A stretch of 64,000 nucleotides of DNA from the NCBI RefSeq assembly GCF_020700235.1, contig NZ_CP085301.1, positions 2,356,001-2,420,000 of the forward strand. The letters run 5' to 3'. This DNA is from Haladaptatus pallidirubidus (GTDB taxonomy: Archaea > Halobacteriota > Halobacteria > Halobacteriales > Haladaptataceae). The position numbers and the translations under genes are program-made. Position 1 is the stretch's first letter. The number at the start of each line of letters is the position of its first letter. Below the pieces are notes generated by a model. The model worked only from the letters and a program-made list of their open reading frames with translations, ran no database searches and had not been told where the DNA came from. Shown piece after piece: positions 43,329 to 53,549 of this stretch.

Positions 43329-45161
43329 TCAGAGCGGCCAAAACGCGGCGATACCGAGAACCGTCACGACCGACAGGAGCAGTTGGAGCGGCGCACCGAT
43401 TCGAAAGTAATCCGTGAACTTGTACCCGCCCGGGCCGTAGACGAAGAGGTTCGTCTGGTAGCCGACCGGCCCGAGGAACGACGTCGAGGCGGCGAACGTC
43501 ACCGCGAGGACGAACGCGAAGGGATTGGCGTCTATTCGGAGCGCCGCCTCGACGGCGACAGGAATCATCACGACGACGCTGGCGTTGTTGCTGATGACTT
43601 CGGTGATGAGACCGGTAGCAATGTAAAACACCCAGAGGACGACGATAACGGGGAGGAAATCCGCGCTGCTGGCGACGAGTCCGCCGAGGAGTTCCGCACC
43701 GCCCGACGCTTCGAGGGCGATGCCGAGCGGAATGACCCCCGCGAGCAGGAAGATGACGTTCCACTCCACCGAGTCGTACAGCTCGTGGGCTTTCAGCACG
43801 CCGGTTGCGACCATGGCCACCACGCCCGCCAGGGCGGTCACGAGAACCGGGTAGACGCCGAGCGCGGCGAGGAGGACAACGCCAGCGATGATGGCGAGAG
43901 CCGCGGGAATCTTCTCCGTTCGGTAGTCCGGGTCGGCGACTTCGTGTGCGACGATAAAATCCCGGTTCGCGGCGAGGCGGTCGATATTATCCGCCGATGC
44001 CTGCATGAGCAGCGTATCGCCGACGCGAATCCGAACCCGATCGAGCCGCTCGTGGATGAGTTCGCCGTGACTCCGGAAGGCGAGAACCGTCGCGCTGTAG
44101 TTTTGGCGGAACGTCGAACTCGAAAGCGTTTCCCCGACGAGTTCGGAACCGGACGGAATGACGACTTCGACGAGCGTTTGTTCTTCGCCGGGGTCGAACG
44201 TTTCGTCCGTCGGCGTGCCGACCAGCGTTAAATCATCGAGCGTCACGAGCGACCGAAGCGTCGAACGGTCGGTTCGAAGTTTCAGCACGTCGCCCGCGCG
44301 AATCGTTTTCTGGCCGATGGGTTCGATGAACGTCTCGTCGTCGCGGACGATTTGGACGATGTCGGCGTCGAAAATCGCCGCATCGATGGCTTCATCGGCG
44401 GTTTTCCCGACGAGCGCCGACCCCTCGTTGACGACGATTTCGGTCAGGTACTCTCCCATCTCGTACTCCTCGATGTAATCTTCCTCCGGCGGAACGCGCT
44501 CCGGCAGGAGTCGATGCCCCACGAGTAGCAGATAAAGGCTGCCGGTAACGAGGACGATGACACCGAGTCCGGTGAACTCGAACATGGAGAATGCGTGAAG
44601 TCGCGGATCGGGCGTCGTCGCGGCCAATCGCCCCGCCACGTTGCTGGCGAGGATGTTGGTGGAAGTGCCGATGAGGGTGAGCATCCCGCCGAGCATGGAG
44701 GCGTAGGAGAGCGGAATCAGCAGCTTCGAGGGTGACGTTTTCCCCTCGTGGGCGAGGTCGGTGATGACGGGAACCAAAATTGCGACGACCGGTGTGTTGT
44801 TCACGAATCCGGAGGCCGGTCCGGCGACGCCGATCGTGGCGAACAGCTGCTTTCTGAGGTCGGTGCCCGCGAAATCCGCCAGCTTGCTTCCGAACAGTTG
44901 GACGACTCCGGTTTGGCTCACTCCGGAACTCAGGATGAGCATCGCCAGCACGGTGATGGTCGCCTCGTTGGAAAAGCCGGAAATTCCCGTCGCCGGGTCG
45001 ATGCCCGTCCACGGTTCCAGAACCATCAGCGTGACCATTATCAGAATTGCGGTCACATCGACGGGAAGGAGTTCGGTTGCGAAGAGAACGAGCGCGAGGA
45101 AGACGATAGCGAACACTACAAGCATGTCAGTTGTCACTCCGGCAACCCCGACCTGCAACAT
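43329..45161 (-). CDS. SLC13-family permease with two TrkA-C domains
   Basis: A 610-residue membrane protein: N-terminal transport helices (VVFAIVFLALVLFATELLPV; MILSSGVSQTGV; SGFVNNTPVVAILVPVITDL), two TrkA-C/RCK-C ligand-binding domains in the large central loop (~205-290 and ~300-375), then C-terminal helices with the mirror motif EVISNNASVVVMIPVAVEAA. This is the layout of SLC13/ArsB-like sodium-coupled anion (sulfate or dicarboxylate) carriers of the SAC1 type. The substrate cannot be told. An in-frame ATG at 45125 (MLVVFAIVF) may be the true start. Confidence 0.88.
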   Translation of the reverse strand: MLQVGVAGVTTDMLVVFAIVFLALVLFATELLPVDVTAILIMVTLMVLEPWTGIDPATGISGFSNEATITVLAMLILSSGVSQTGVVQLFGSKLADFAGTDLRKQLFATIGVAGPASGFVNNTPVVAILVPVITDLAHEGKTSPSKLLIPLSYASMLGGMLTLIGTSTNILASNVAGRLAATTPDPRLHAFSMFEFTGLGVIVLVTGSLYLLLVGHRLLPERVPPEEDYIEEYEMGEYLTEIVVNEGSALVGKTADEAIDAAIFDADIVQIVRDDETFIEPIGQKTIRAGDVLKLRTDRSTLRSLVTLDDLTLVGTPTDETFDPGEEQTLVEVVIPSGSELVGETLSSSTFRQNYSATVLAFRSHGELIHERLDRVRIRVGDTLLMQASADNIDRLAANRDFIVAHEVADPDYRTEKIPAALAIIAGVVLLAALGVYPVLVTALAGVVAMVATGVLKAHELYDSVEWNVIFLLAGVIPLGIALEASGGAELLGGLVASSADFLPVIVVLWVFYIATGLITEVISNNASVVVMIPVAVEAALRIDANPFAFVLAVTFAASTSFLGPVGYQTNLFVYGPGGYKFTDYFRIGAPLQLLLSVVTVLGIAAFWPL

Positions 45162-45521
45162 GGCTTGCTGTACGGATGGTTCCCTGATAACGGTTTTTTC
45201 TGTCGGTTGTAGCGTTCCACAAAGATAGATTTCCGAACAGTTTGACGCGTGAGCTTTGGAATCGGCGTTTTCGCTCGCCCACCGCGCTATCTATGAACGG
45301 AAAATCTGATAGATGCGATTGAATATACCGACACCACGCCCGTTTCACAATGAGATTGGTAGTGGCGAGAGGACGGTTGCAGTTGCAAACGGTAGGACAT
45401 ATTTAAATGAAATGGTATGATATGAATGGCGTGCTGAGCACAGAGATTGTAGGTAGCAAGGCGATATTGTGAACACAGCGGTATGGGGCATCCCTTTGGT
45501 AGTTCAATACAATCTCCTTGT
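45162..45521. other. Non-coding interval, nothing recognised
   Basis: About 360 bases between the SLC13 carrier and the VOC gene. ACATATTTAAATG near 45399-45411 could be a TATA box, but the frame it would serve has only 21 codons. No repeat or RNA gene is seen. Confidence 0.45.
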
Positions 45522-45935
45522 ATGAATTACAGTCACGGAAACCTGGACTGTGCCGGAAATCTGCACCACGTTGAACTGTGTACCACTAATCTGGAGGGAT
45601 CGATTGGCTTTTGGGGATGGTTGTTGGGTGAATTGGGATACACGCCGAAGAACGACTGGGAGAATGGTCGTTCTTGGATTAAGGAGCCGACGTATATCGT
45701 CGTTAAACAAGCGGTCGACTCCGAACATCCATTCGACCGAGAGGCATCAGGATTGAATCACCTCGCGTTCCACGCCAGTTCTCGTGAGCAGGTTGATGAA
45801 CTGACCACAGGTATTCGTGAGAGAGATGACTCGACGGTTCTCTATGAGGACCAACATCCCTACGCAGGTGGATATTATGCGCTCTATTGTGAAGACCCGG
45901 AAGGTGTCAAGGTAGAGATCGTCGGGCCAGAGTAA
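45522..45935 (+). CDS. VOC/glyoxalase-family protein
   Basis: A 137-residue vicinal oxygen chelate protein: LHHVELCTTNLEGSIGFWGW at the start, SGLNHLAFHASSREQVDELT, and the C-terminal YALYCEDPEGVKVEIVGPE with the metal-ligand Glu. The two halves of a betaalphabetabetabeta pair are visible. Members act as glyoxalases, dioxygenases or fosfomycin/bleomycin resistance proteins; this one cannot be placed. Base usage is less GC-rich than in neighbours, which hints at later arrival. Confidence 0.82.
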   Translation: MNYSHGNLDCAGNLHHVELCTTNLEGSIGFWGWLLGELGYTPKNDWENGRSWIKEPTYIVVKQAVDSEHPFDREASGLNHLAFHASSREQVDELTTGIRERDDSTVLYEDQHPYAGGYYALYCEDPEGVKVEIVGPE

Positions 45936-46086
45936 ATCGACCGATACGCGCCCGCTATTCAGCACGCTATCAAATTATCACTGATTGAGCATTTCAACGA
46001 GGTCAAACGGGACTACACCAACAAAATCAGTATTTCCAGACAGATCTTCTCGAACTCGCTTTCGCTTTGCCTCACCGAATCTCCTC

Positions 46087-48477
46087 TCATCTCACCAACT
46101 CTTCTATCATCTCGATTTCATCGACCGAAAGCCCGTAGGCCCGATACACCAGTCGGTCGATGGCGGCATCAGTTCGGGCTATTTTTCGCTCCAACTCCTC
46201 CGCCCGCCGATTCGCCTCGATGAACTCGCGGGCGCTATCGGGTTCCGGAACGCGGAGTGATTTCAGTCTGTCGAGGGGGGAGATTGTTTTCGTCGCCCGA
46301 TTGGTGAACCCCTCGCGCGCCGCAGCTTGAGGGACGTACCGCGCGAGCAGATCGCGCCGTTCCGTGTTCCCTTCGAACACCAACGCCGGAATCGGGTCGG
46401 TTTCCGTGAACCCCCACGAATCGGTTTCAGACGCCCTGTCGGCTCTATTTTCCGAACCGTCGTCGGGTCGGTATCGCGCCGTCGCAGAAATAACGAGTTC
46501 GCGACTCTCCTCACGAACAATTTTCTCCGCCACCGACACGGTTCCGAGTCGAAGGCCATCCCGCGTTTCGCTCGTTTCGGACAGCATCGAATCGGTTCCG
46601 GCTTTCTGCGCCAATTCGCCCAATCGCGGGCCGTCCCCGTCCGGCAATCGAATTTCGATGGTTTCTCTTTCGCGTCGAAGATCGCTCATTCGCGCCGCGA
46701 GCGCGACCAGCGTCTCCCGCTCGGGTTCGCCGATTTCTGCCGGAACCGGCAGTCGGCGCGCGAACATCGGTTTGAATCGCAGGTATCCTCCGCTGACGTG
46801 AGTGCCGCCGTACACCTGTTGGAACCAGCAGGTCGCCACCGACGAGTTGATGACTGCGAGGAGGTAGCGAATCGGCAGGTCGGAATCGGAACGAACGCTG
46901 TAGAGGGTGTTCAGGGCGTACAACCCCTCATCGTCGTAGGCCGCGACGGGGCGCTCGCTGATGTCCCGAAGGAGCAACTTTTCGGCCTCGAACACGTCCC
47001 GGTCGCGCAAACTACCGTACTCGCCGTCATCGATGAGGGAGGGGTCGAATCGAATCCACTTTCCGCCCCACTCCAATCCGTACCGCGAGACATCGCCGCC
47101 GCTCACGAGTCGTTCGCAGTCCGGGCGGGGAGTGTCAACGACGAGCTTGTCCCGCACGTTTCCAGTGTGGATTCCCTCGGTTTGGCTGACGTGCGAACCC
47201 AGTTCGTCGTTTTCGCGGCGGAGTCGTTCCGCAATCGAAACGAACGTCGGGTCGATTCCGACCGGAATCACTCGGCCGCCGAGTTCGTCCACGAACGACC
47301 GCGAGAGGTGGCTTTCGACGGCTCCTGTCCTTTCCGTCTTTCCGATTGTTTCGCCCTGTCGAATCCGAATCGACTCCGTCGGCCCGGCACCCGCCTCGAC
47401 GGTGACGACGAGCGGATAGACGCTGACGTCCGCGAAGACGGACACCTCCGAGACGTCCAGCAGTTCGACCAGACGATGCCGGTCGAGCAGATGGTCGCGG
47501 AGGGTTCGTCCGTACCGCGCCGTCGTCCACTTGTTCGGGACGACGCAGGACACCCGCTCGCCGAGTTCGACCATTCGCTCCACGAACGGAACGTAGAGGT
47601 CGAACGCTCCTTTCACGGTGTCGAATTGCGATTTGAGCGCTGCTTTCCGTTCGTCCGAAATGTGCCGACTTCGGACGTAGGGGGGGTTGCCGACTACCGC
47701 ATCGAAATCGTCCCTTTCGGCGTCGAACTGGCTCGCTCCGGGCCAGGTTGACAGCTCAGCCAGCGAATCGCCCACACGAAGATTTTCCGCGGGCCACAAT
47801 CCGACTTCGAGCCACACCGCAGACCGGGCCAGCTCCACCGCCAGCGGGTCGATATCCACGCCGAAAACGCAGTTCTCGGCCACCGTTCTCCGCATCTCGT
47901 CCGATTCGTCGCCACGCAGTTCGGCCAGACGGTTGATTGCACAGGTCAGAAAATGGCCGCTTCCCATCGCCGGGTCGAGAACCGTCGCGTCCGGGTTTCC
48001 GGCGACTGCTCGTGACACGGCGTACTGAACCACGTTTTCGGGCGTGTAGTACGCGCCAACGGACGCCCGTTGCGTCGCGTCCTCCGTGAGTCGAACGTTC
48101 CCGTCGGAAACGGTCGGTTCGCAGTCGAGTAGTCGTTCGTAGATACCGCCGAGATGACGCGTTGTGAGTGTCTCGTATTCGATTTCTCCGAGAACGGATT
48201 CGAGTCTCGTCGCCGTCTCCGGCGGCAGCGACTCGAACAGGTTCCGCCGTTGTTCGAGTTCGTTTCCCTGCGCAAACGGCGGGTCGTCCCGTCCTCGCTC
48301 CGCGGAATAACCCGAAACGAGGGCGCGAAACACGCCGACGAGCGCGGCGTCGAACGCCTGTCGCGGGTCGATTTCCGCCTCGCGAAGCAAATCTCCCGTA
48401 ACCAGTTCCAGGGCGCTCCGAACGCGTCCGCCGAATCGCTCCGCAGGTGGCCCGTCCGTGCCGCGGAGTTCGTCCAT
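46087..48477 (-). CDS. Eco57I-type DNA adenine methyltransferase, orphan
   Basis: A 796-residue N6-adenine methyltransferase. ASVGAYYTPENVVQYAVSRA and VLDPAMGSGHFLTCAINRLA form the SAM site; DAVVGNPPYVRSRH holds the NPPY catalytic motif. A large C-terminal target-recognition part follows (GGTHVSGGYLRFKPMFARRL), ending in helical spacers (RAEELERKIARTDAAIDRLV), as in type IIG/BREX-like enzymes. I see no PD-(D/E)XK nuclease motif in the first ~130 residues and no restriction gene nearby, so it may only modify DNA or may belong to a split system elsewhere. Confidence 0.88.
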   Translation of the reverse strand: MDELRGTDGPPAERFGGRVRSALELVTGDLLREAEIDPRQAFDAALVGVFRALVSGYSAERGRDDPPFAQGNELEQRRNLFESLPPETATRLESVLGEIEYETLTTRHLGGIYERLLDCEPTVSDGNVRLTEDATQRASVGAYYTPENVVQYAVSRAVAGNPDATVLDPAMGSGHFLTCAINRLAELRGDESDEMRRTVAENCVFGVDIDPLAVELARSAVWLEVGLWPAENLRVGDSLAELSTWPGASQFDAERDDFDAVVGNPPYVRSRHISDERKAALKSQFDTVKGAFDLYVPFVERMVELGERVSCVVPNKWTTARYGRTLRDHLLDRHRLVELLDVSEVSVFADVSVYPLVVTVEAGAGPTESIRIRQGETIGKTERTGAVESHLSRSFVDELGGRVIPVGIDPTFVSIAERLRRENDELGSHVSQTEGIHTGNVRDKLVVDTPRPDCERLVSGGDVSRYGLEWGGKWIRFDPSLIDDGEYGSLRDRDVFEAEKLLLRDISERPVAAYDDEGLYALNTLYSVRSDSDLPIRYLLAVINSSVATCWFQQVYGGTHVSGGYLRFKPMFARRLPVPAEIGEPERETLVALAARMSDLRRERETIEIRLPDGDGPRLGELAQKAGTDSMLSETSETRDGLRLGTVSVAEKIVREESRELVISATARYRPDDGSENRADRASETDSWGFTETDPIPALVFEGNTERRDLLARYVPQAAAREGFTNRATKTISPLDRLKSLRVPEPDSAREFIEANRRAEELERKIARTDAAIDRLVYRAYGLSVDEIEMIEELVR

Positions 48478-48571
48478 TGCTTCTACCTCACTCTGGGATC
48501 GGATAAGTTTTCACCCAGCTTACAAGGCTGATTCCACATAGGGCGGGGAACAGTACGGAACGAGCGGTCGC

Positions 48572-48844
48572 TCACTCCGCGTAGAGCGAGTAGGCGATCG
48601 CGGCGAAGCCGATCGCGGTGAGCGCGCTTTCGATGACGAGGACGAGGTTGCGGTCGATTTGGAACGCTTGGTCAGCGATTCCGGCGAGGAACGCGCCGAG
48701 GGTGACGATGCCGAACCCGATTGCCAGTAACCGAAGCGCTTGCGACCCGGTTCGGCGGTACGCCTTGAACGCGAAGTACGTTATCACCCCTCCGAGGGCG
48801 AGCGTGAGCGTTTTGAGCACGATGACGATTGGTGAGACGTTCAT
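48572..48844 (-). CDS. DUF7521-type three-helix membrane protein
   Basis: A 90-residue membrane protein with three hydrophobic segments (IVLKTLTLALGGVITYFAFK; LLAIGFGIVTLGAFLAGIAD; VIESALTAIGFAAIAYSLYA). The RTGSQALRLLAIGFG loop resembles the haloarchaeal family that pairs with a winged-helix gene. It overlaps that gene by four bases, so the ATG at 48844 is the likely coupled start. Confidence 0.78.
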   Translation of the reverse strand: MNVSPIVIVLKTLTLALGGVITYFAFKAYRRTGSQALRLLAIGFGIVTLGAFLAGIADQAFQIDRNLVLVIESALTAIGFAAIAYSLYAE

Positions 48845-49212
48845 GTTTCCTTTCGTACCTCCGACCACAGCCGTTCGAGACGCTCGTCGGTCGTTCGCGG
48901 CGGGCGCTCTATCGTTACGTCGAACTCACAGTCGTCCGTCAGCGAGATGTTCACCGATTCGACGGCGAGTCGGTATCTGGACGTATGATGGCCATCTTCG
49001 CGGATTTTGGTCAACTCCCTGACGAGAGATGCCGCAGTGAGCATATCCAGTTTTCGGTAGAGCGTCGAGAGCGGAATGTCGGTTTCGTCGGCGAGTTCGC
49101 GCGCGGTCTGCGGGTCGTTTAACTCCATGATGATTCGTCGGCAGGCGGGGTCGTCGAGAGCTGCGAGTACGTCCTGCAACTCGGGCGCGTCGTCTGCCAA
49201 ATCCCGCACCAT
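48841..49212 (-). CDS. Winged-helix regulator (ArsR-like)
   Basis: A 123-residue regulator: VLAALDDPACRRIIMELNDP, QTARELADETDIPLSTLYRK and LDMLTAASLVRELTKI form a helix-turn-helix of the haloarchaeal ArsR-like type, followed by a beta-rich tail (YRLAVESVNISLTDDCEFDV). It is co-translated with the three-helix membrane protein, a pairing that recurs in haloarchaea. The signal is unknown. Confidence 0.82.
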   Translation of the reverse strand: MVRDLADDAPELQDVLAALDDPACRRIIMELNDPQTARELADETDIPLSTLYRKLDMLTAASLVRELTKIREDGHHTSRYRLAVESVNISLTDDCEFDVTIERPPRTTDERLERLWSEVRKET

Positions 49213-49308
49213 TCGAATTCGTCTTCCGCGTCTCGATACATAATTGGTTCGACTACTGGCATCGTTTTCATTCTCCGAGAATCACCGAAAATCGAGTGAC
49301 GATGCGGT

Positions 49309-49335
49309 GACCCACCCCGTCATTTCCGCTGTTCA
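49309..49335 (-). other. Isolated origin recognition box (ORB), right outlier
   Basis: On the minus strand this reads CTGAACAGCGGAAATGACGG followed by GGTGGGTC: a full ORB with the long G tail otherwise seen at the core origin. It overlaps the stop codon of the copper ATPase gene and lies about 24 kb to the right of the origin cluster. Confidence 0.75.
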
Positions 49336-52008
49336 GCGGCGAATGTCGAAGAGTTCGTAGTCGTGGTCGGGAACGTATCTCCTGAACAACAGGCTGTTTC
49401 CGAGCACGCTCACGCTGGAGAAGGCCATCGCGGCCGCCGCGAGCGCGGGCTGCAGGAGTCCGAGCGAGGCTAGCGGAATCATCGCCGTGTTGTATCCCAA
49501 CGCCCAGAAGAGATTTTGCTTGATTTTCGAGAGCGTCCCCTCCGAGATGCGGATGGCTTTCACGACGTCCCGCAGGTCGTCCCGCATGAGCGTCACGTCC
49601 GCGGCTTCGATAGCCACGTCGGTTCCGCTTCCGATGGCGGTTCCGACGTATGCCGACGCGAGTGCGGGCGCGTCGTTCACGCCGTCGCCGACCATCATCG
49701 CTCGTTTGCCCTCCGACTGCACATCCTCGATGACGTCCGCTTTCTGGTCGGGTAAGACTTCGGCGCGGACGCTTCCGGGGTCGATTCCGACCCGCTCGGC
49801 CACTGCTTCGGCGGTTCGCTCGTTGTCGCCCGTGAGCATGAGTACGTCAAGTCCCCGCGCTTTGAGGTCGCTCACGGCCTCCCCTGCGCTCTCTTTTACC
49901 TCGTCGGCGTCCGCGACGACGCCGACGAGGTATCCGTCCGCGGCGACGAGCATGGCCGTCTTCCCCTCGTGTTCGAGGCGCTCCATCGCGTCGCTCGCGG
50001 GAGTCGGGTCGATTCCCTCGTCGCGCATGAGTTTCCGATTGCCGACGACGACCTCGCCGTGACTCGTCTTCGCGCGAACCCCGTGGCCGGGGACGTTTTC
50101 GAACGAACTCGGTTCCACGACTTCGATACCCCGCTCGCGCGCGCCGTCCACGATGGCGCGCGCGAGCGGGTGTTCGCTTCCGCGTTCCGCGCTGGCCGCC
50201 GCGGCGAGGACGAACTCCTCGGTGAGTTCATCCTCGGGTTCGAGTTCGTCCACCAGCGTTTCGGTTCCGCCATCGGTGGTTCTGTCTACGACTCCCCCAT
50301 CAGTCGTCGGTTCGAGGGCGACCACATCGGTCAGGTGCATTTTGCCTTCGGTGAGGGTGCCGGTTTTGTCGAAGACGACCGTATCGGTGTCCCGCACGCG
50401 CTCAAGCACATCGCCACCTTTGAACAGGACGCCGGTTCGCGCACCGATTGCGGTGCCGACCATCGTGGCCGTCGGGGTCGCGAGTCCCAGCGCGCAGGGG
50501 CAGGCGATGAGCACCGCGCTGGCGAAGACGACGACGGCGAACTCGAATCCCGAGACGCTTCCCCCAGCTATTTCCGGGCCGCCCGCAACCGGACTCCAGA
50601 GCGGAAGCGCGTTCACGAATCCGGCGAGAACTTCGGGAAAGAGATACCAGACGGCGCCCCAGAACAGCGCGTTGGCGATGACCGCCGGAACGAAGTACGC
50701 GCTGATTCTGTCCGCGAGGTTCTGAATTTCGGGTTGGCGGGCTTGGGCATCTTTCACCATCTGGACGATTTGCTGGAGGGCGGTTTCGCCTCCGACCCTC
50801 GTCGCCCGAACCGTGAGCATTCCGTTTTCGTTGATGGTCGCGCCGATGACTTCGTCGCCGTCCTCTTTTTCGACCGGCACCGACTCGCCGGTTACCATCG
50901 ACTCATCAACCGCGCTTTCGCCGTCCACGACGACGCCGTCGGTCGGAATCTTCTCGCCGGGACGGACGCGAAGTTGGTTGCCGACTTCGACCTCCTCCAG
51001 CGGTATTTCGCGCTCCTCCCCGTTTTCGACCACGATTGCGGTGTCGGCTTCCAGTTCGAGCAGTTCGCGCAGGGCGTCGCTGGTCCTGCCCTTCGAGCGC
51101 GCCTCCAACCAGTTGCCCATCGTGATGAATACGAGGATGAGCACCGCGCTGTCGAAGTAGGTGCCGCCGGGAACGAACGCGAGCATGACCGCGACGCTGT
51201 AGAGGTAGGCCGTGGTCGAACCCAGCGCGATGAGCACGTCCATGTTCGCCGTCCGGTTCTTGACGAGTGCCTTATACGAGTTCTCGTAGAACTCCTTGCC
51301 CAGGAGGATTTGGACGGGCGTTGCCAGCAGGAACTGGACGACCTGCATATCCACGCCGAACAGCGTCTCGCCGAGCAGTTCCGGGAAGAACAGGTGCTCG
51401 AACATGAAGGCGAGAAGCGGAAGCGCGAGGACGGCCCCGAACAGCGTCAGTCGGAACTGCTTGCGAATCTCGGCGTCGCGGGCCGCTTGGCGTGCGTCGC
51501 CCTCGCTCCCATTTTCACTGCCGTTTCCATCAGCAGTTTCAGTCTGCCCCTCTTCACGAACCGGGGCGTACCCTGCATCCTCGATGGCTGCATAGAAATC
51601 TGAAACGGTCGCCTTGGCGGGATTGTACTCGACGCTGGCCTCGTCGGTGGCGAAGTTGGCGTCGGCGCTGATGACGCCGGGTGCCGAGTTGAGGGCTGTC
51701 TCCACCGATTCCGAGCAGTTCGCACAGGACATGTCGGTGATTCCTACCGTCGTCGTCGCGCGAACCGGGTCGTAGCCAGCGTCCTCGACGGCCGCGTAGA
51801 TTTCGGCCAGTGAGATCTCCTCGGGGTCGTACTCGACGTTGGCTTCGTCGGTGGCGAAATTGACGTTCGCCTCCTGTACCCCGTCGAGCGATTCGAGCGC
51901 CTCGGTGACTGTCCCCGAGCAGTTCGAACAACTCATCCCGCGGATGTCGAGGTGCATTTTTTGCGTCACGATTGTCTCCTTACGTTCGTCTAGGGGAGGC
52001 TTCTTCAT
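49333..52008 (-). CDS. copA: Copper-exporting P1B-type ATPase (CopA-like)
   Basis: An 891-residue metal pump. Two N-terminal heavy-metal domains carry MSCSNC (Cys27/Cys30) and MSCANC; an acidic linker and eight membrane helices follow. The membrane site is CPC (503-505), phosphorylation is at Asp547 in DKTGTLTEG, with SEHPLARAI (the P1B HP motif) and [13 protein letters not shown] with this domain set indicates monovalent copper or silver export. It is encoded far from the CopR-like and CopZ-like genes (61.1-62.1 kb) but should belong to the same response. MHLDIRGM at 51957 is an alternative start. Confidence 0.95.
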   Translation of the reverse strand: MKKPPLDERKETIVTQKMHLDIRGMSCSNCSGTVTEALESLDGVQEANVNFATDEANVEYDPEEISLAEIYAAVEDAGYDPVRATTTVGITDMSCANCSESVETALNSAPGVISADANFATDEASVEYNPAKATVSDFYAAIEDAGYAPVREEGQTETADGNGSENGSEGDARQAARDAEIRKQFRLTLFGAVLALPLLAFMFEHLFFPELLGETLFGVDMQVVQFLLATPVQILLGKEFYENSYKALVKNRTANMDVLIALGSTTAYLYSVAVMLAFVPGGTYFDSAVLILVFITMGNWLEARSKGRTSDALRELLELEADTAIVVENGEEREIPLEEVEVGNQLRVRPGEKIPTDGVVVDGESAVDESMVTGESVPVEKEDGDEVIGATINENGMLTVRATRVGGETALQQIVQMVKDAQARQPEIQNLADRISAYFVPAVIANALFWGAVWYLFPEVLAGFVNALPLWSPVAGGPEIAGGSVSGFEFAVVVFASAVLIACPCALGLATPTATMVGTAIGARTGVLFKGGDVLERVRDTDTVVFDKTGTLTEGKMHLTDVVALEPTTDGGVVDRTTDGGTETLVDELEPEDELTEEFVLAAAASAERGSEHPLARAIVDGARERGIEVVEPSSFENVPGHGVRAKTSHGEVVVGNRKLMRDEGIDPTPASDAMERLEHEGKTAMLVAADGYLVGVVADADEVKESAGEAVSDLKARGLDVLMLTGDNERTAEAVAERVGIDPGSVRAEVLPDQKADVIEDVQSEGKRAMMVGDGVNDAPALASAYVGTAIGSGTDVAIEAADVTLMRDDLRDVVKAIRISEGTLSKIKQNLFWALGYNTAMIPLASLGLLQPALAAAAMAFSSVSVLGNSLLFRRYVPDHDYELFDIRR

Positions 52009-52178
52009 TCACGTTGTCCTTTAGAAACGAGCGATTCGAGCCACAGAGACCTTGGATAATGAGATGAAAAACGAATCAAATCATGTCTCCGAATTCATTT
52101 CCTTGAAATTCGTTTTCCGTCGCGATTCGCTCCATCTATCCGTGGATTTTTAAGTCAATACGAAGTCAAATTTGACTG

Positions 52179-53012
52179 ATGCGTCGCGCCCTCCTCGCAA
52201 TCGCCCTCTCGCTGTTGCTCTCCACCGCCGGATGCAGTACGTTTCTCGGTATCGACGGTCGGAATCCAGATTCGAACCCAGCTACGACGACTACATCGCC
52301 TTCGAGTGAACTCGTGCCTGGTCTCTCCACGGACGGCCTGACGAATCGGTTCGACCTCGTCGATGCACACTCTCGCGTTTTGCAGGAGGATTCCTACACG
52401 ATGCGAGTTCGTAGCGTCGGGAAACTCGATGGAAACGTTTCGTATCGGTACAACGCGACCGAACGCCGCGGAGAGAACGGTAGCCACCACGATTTCGCCG
52501 TCCGTCAGACGACGAACTCCTCGACGCGGATTCGTTCCTATCGAAAGGGTGTGTGGTCGAACGGCGACCTGAGACTCTCGATGCAGGAGAGAAACGACAA
52601 CACGACGTACAGACGAGGTTCCGTCGGCCATCTGAACCCATCGCAAAATAATCCGCCCTTGTACTCCCAAAATCGTAATCAACTTCAGTCGCTTTTGCTG
52701 GCGTTCGACGTCACGAGCGTCAAGCGGATCGACGCCGACTCCGGAACGCCGCGGTATCGCGTCACGGCGTCCGAACTCGCGAATCGCGACGCACTTTCGC
52801 ACTATCTCGAATCGGTGGCAAACGCTTCGCTCGTTTTCGTCGTGGATACGTGGGGACTGATTCATCAGTATCAGTTCGAAGCGACCGGAATGGCTGACGA
52901 CCAACCTGCGCGAATCACGGAGTCGATGCGAATTTCGGACATCGGACGAACGACCGTCTCGCGGCCGTCGTGGTACGGACAGGCAATGGAAACAGGGAAC
53001 AGTTCTCGGTGA
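52179..53012 (+). CDS. Haloarchaeal lipoprotein, uncharacterised
   Basis: A 277-residue lipoprotein: LLAIALSLLLSTAGC gives the signal and lipobox Cys. A Thr/Ser-rich linker (NPATTTTSPSSEL) and a mature domain with AHSRVLQEDSYTMRVRS and SLLLAFDVTSVKRIDA follow. It resembles the family of haloarchaeal surface lipoproteins of ~250-300 residues that share the VLQ..SYT.......G start; its function is unknown. It diverges from copA. Confidence 0.78.
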   Translation: MRRALLAIALSLLLSTAGCSTFLGIDGRNPDSNPATTTTSPSSELVPGLSTDGLTNRFDLVDAHSRVLQEDSYTMRVRSVGKLDGNVSYRYNATERRGENGSHHDFAVRQTTNSSTRIRSYRKGVWSNGDLRLSMQERNDNTTYRRGSVGHLNPSQNNPPLYSQNRNQLQSLLLAFDVTSVKRIDADSGTPRYRVTASELANRDALSHYLESVANASLVFVVDTWGLIHQYQFEATGMADDQPARITESMRISDIGRTTVSRPSWYGQAMETGNSSR

Positions 53013-53023
53013 TAGGACGGATT

Positions 53024-53416
53024 TTACCGCCGACTCGCTTGCGCCTGCTCCGGCAGCGACGCGGTTCGCGCTTCTCGCATGACGCGCCCGCCGAGCGCCG
53101 CCAGCAGGACCCCGACAACTGCGTCGCCCCAGAGAGGAAGGGGCCCGGCGGTCGGAACGACGAAGGGCCGCGTCACCTGCCAGAGACCGAGAAGTCCGAG
53201 GAGGCCACCAGCCGCGATGCTCACCCGGCGGTTCCGCCACGAGCAGACGAGCCCGTAGAAAGCAAGGAGCAGGACGGCGACGCCGACGACCATGTCGTTC
53301 CAGAAGTTCGACGCGAACATCACCTCGTAGACGACGAACGGTGCGAGTAGTAACCACATACCGATTGGTATGCCCGCCAAAATCGTCCTTTTTCCTCCGC
53401 TTGAATTTCGACTCAT
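53024..53416 (-). CDS. SPW repeat-like membrane protein
   Basis: A 130-residue membrane protein with four hydrophobic segments in two repeats: GMWLLLAPFVVYEV ... FWNDMVVGVAVLLLAFYGLV and LLGLLGLWQVTRPFV ... LWGDAVVGVLLAALGG. The W.D..VG pattern after each first helix is that of SPW proteins. It ends 11 bases from the lipoprotein stop on the other strand. The paralogue is at 10810-11226. Confidence 0.75.
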   Translation of the reverse strand: MSRNSSGGKRTILAGIPIGMWLLLAPFVVYEVMFASNFWNDMVVGVAVLLLAFYGLVCSWRNRRVSIAAGGLLGLLGLWQVTRPFVVPTAGPLPLWGDAVVGVLLAALGGRVMREARTASLPEQAQASRR

Positions 53417-53549
53417 ACCGTTTCCCCCCTCATTGTCCTGTACCCCAGACGACCGTTCTGCCGATAAGTCGAACGGCTGTGTCAACAGTTCAACTTTCAC
53501 TATTACAAATCTAGTTGTTTTATCCACACGGGTCGCGTAGACGCCGTCG

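Noticed and set aside
45409..45474. A 21-codon frame after a TATA-like ACATATTTAAATG
   Set aside because: Too short to support without conservation data. The ATG is almost on the TATA box, so the spacing is wrong.
45470..45495. GAACACAGCGGTATGGGGCA as an ORB
   Set aside because: The essential GGAAA core is missing.
49969..51603. A 540-codon open frame antisense to the copper ATPase
   Set aside because: The ATPase has all P-type motifs; the antisense frame has none and reads as a codon shadow.
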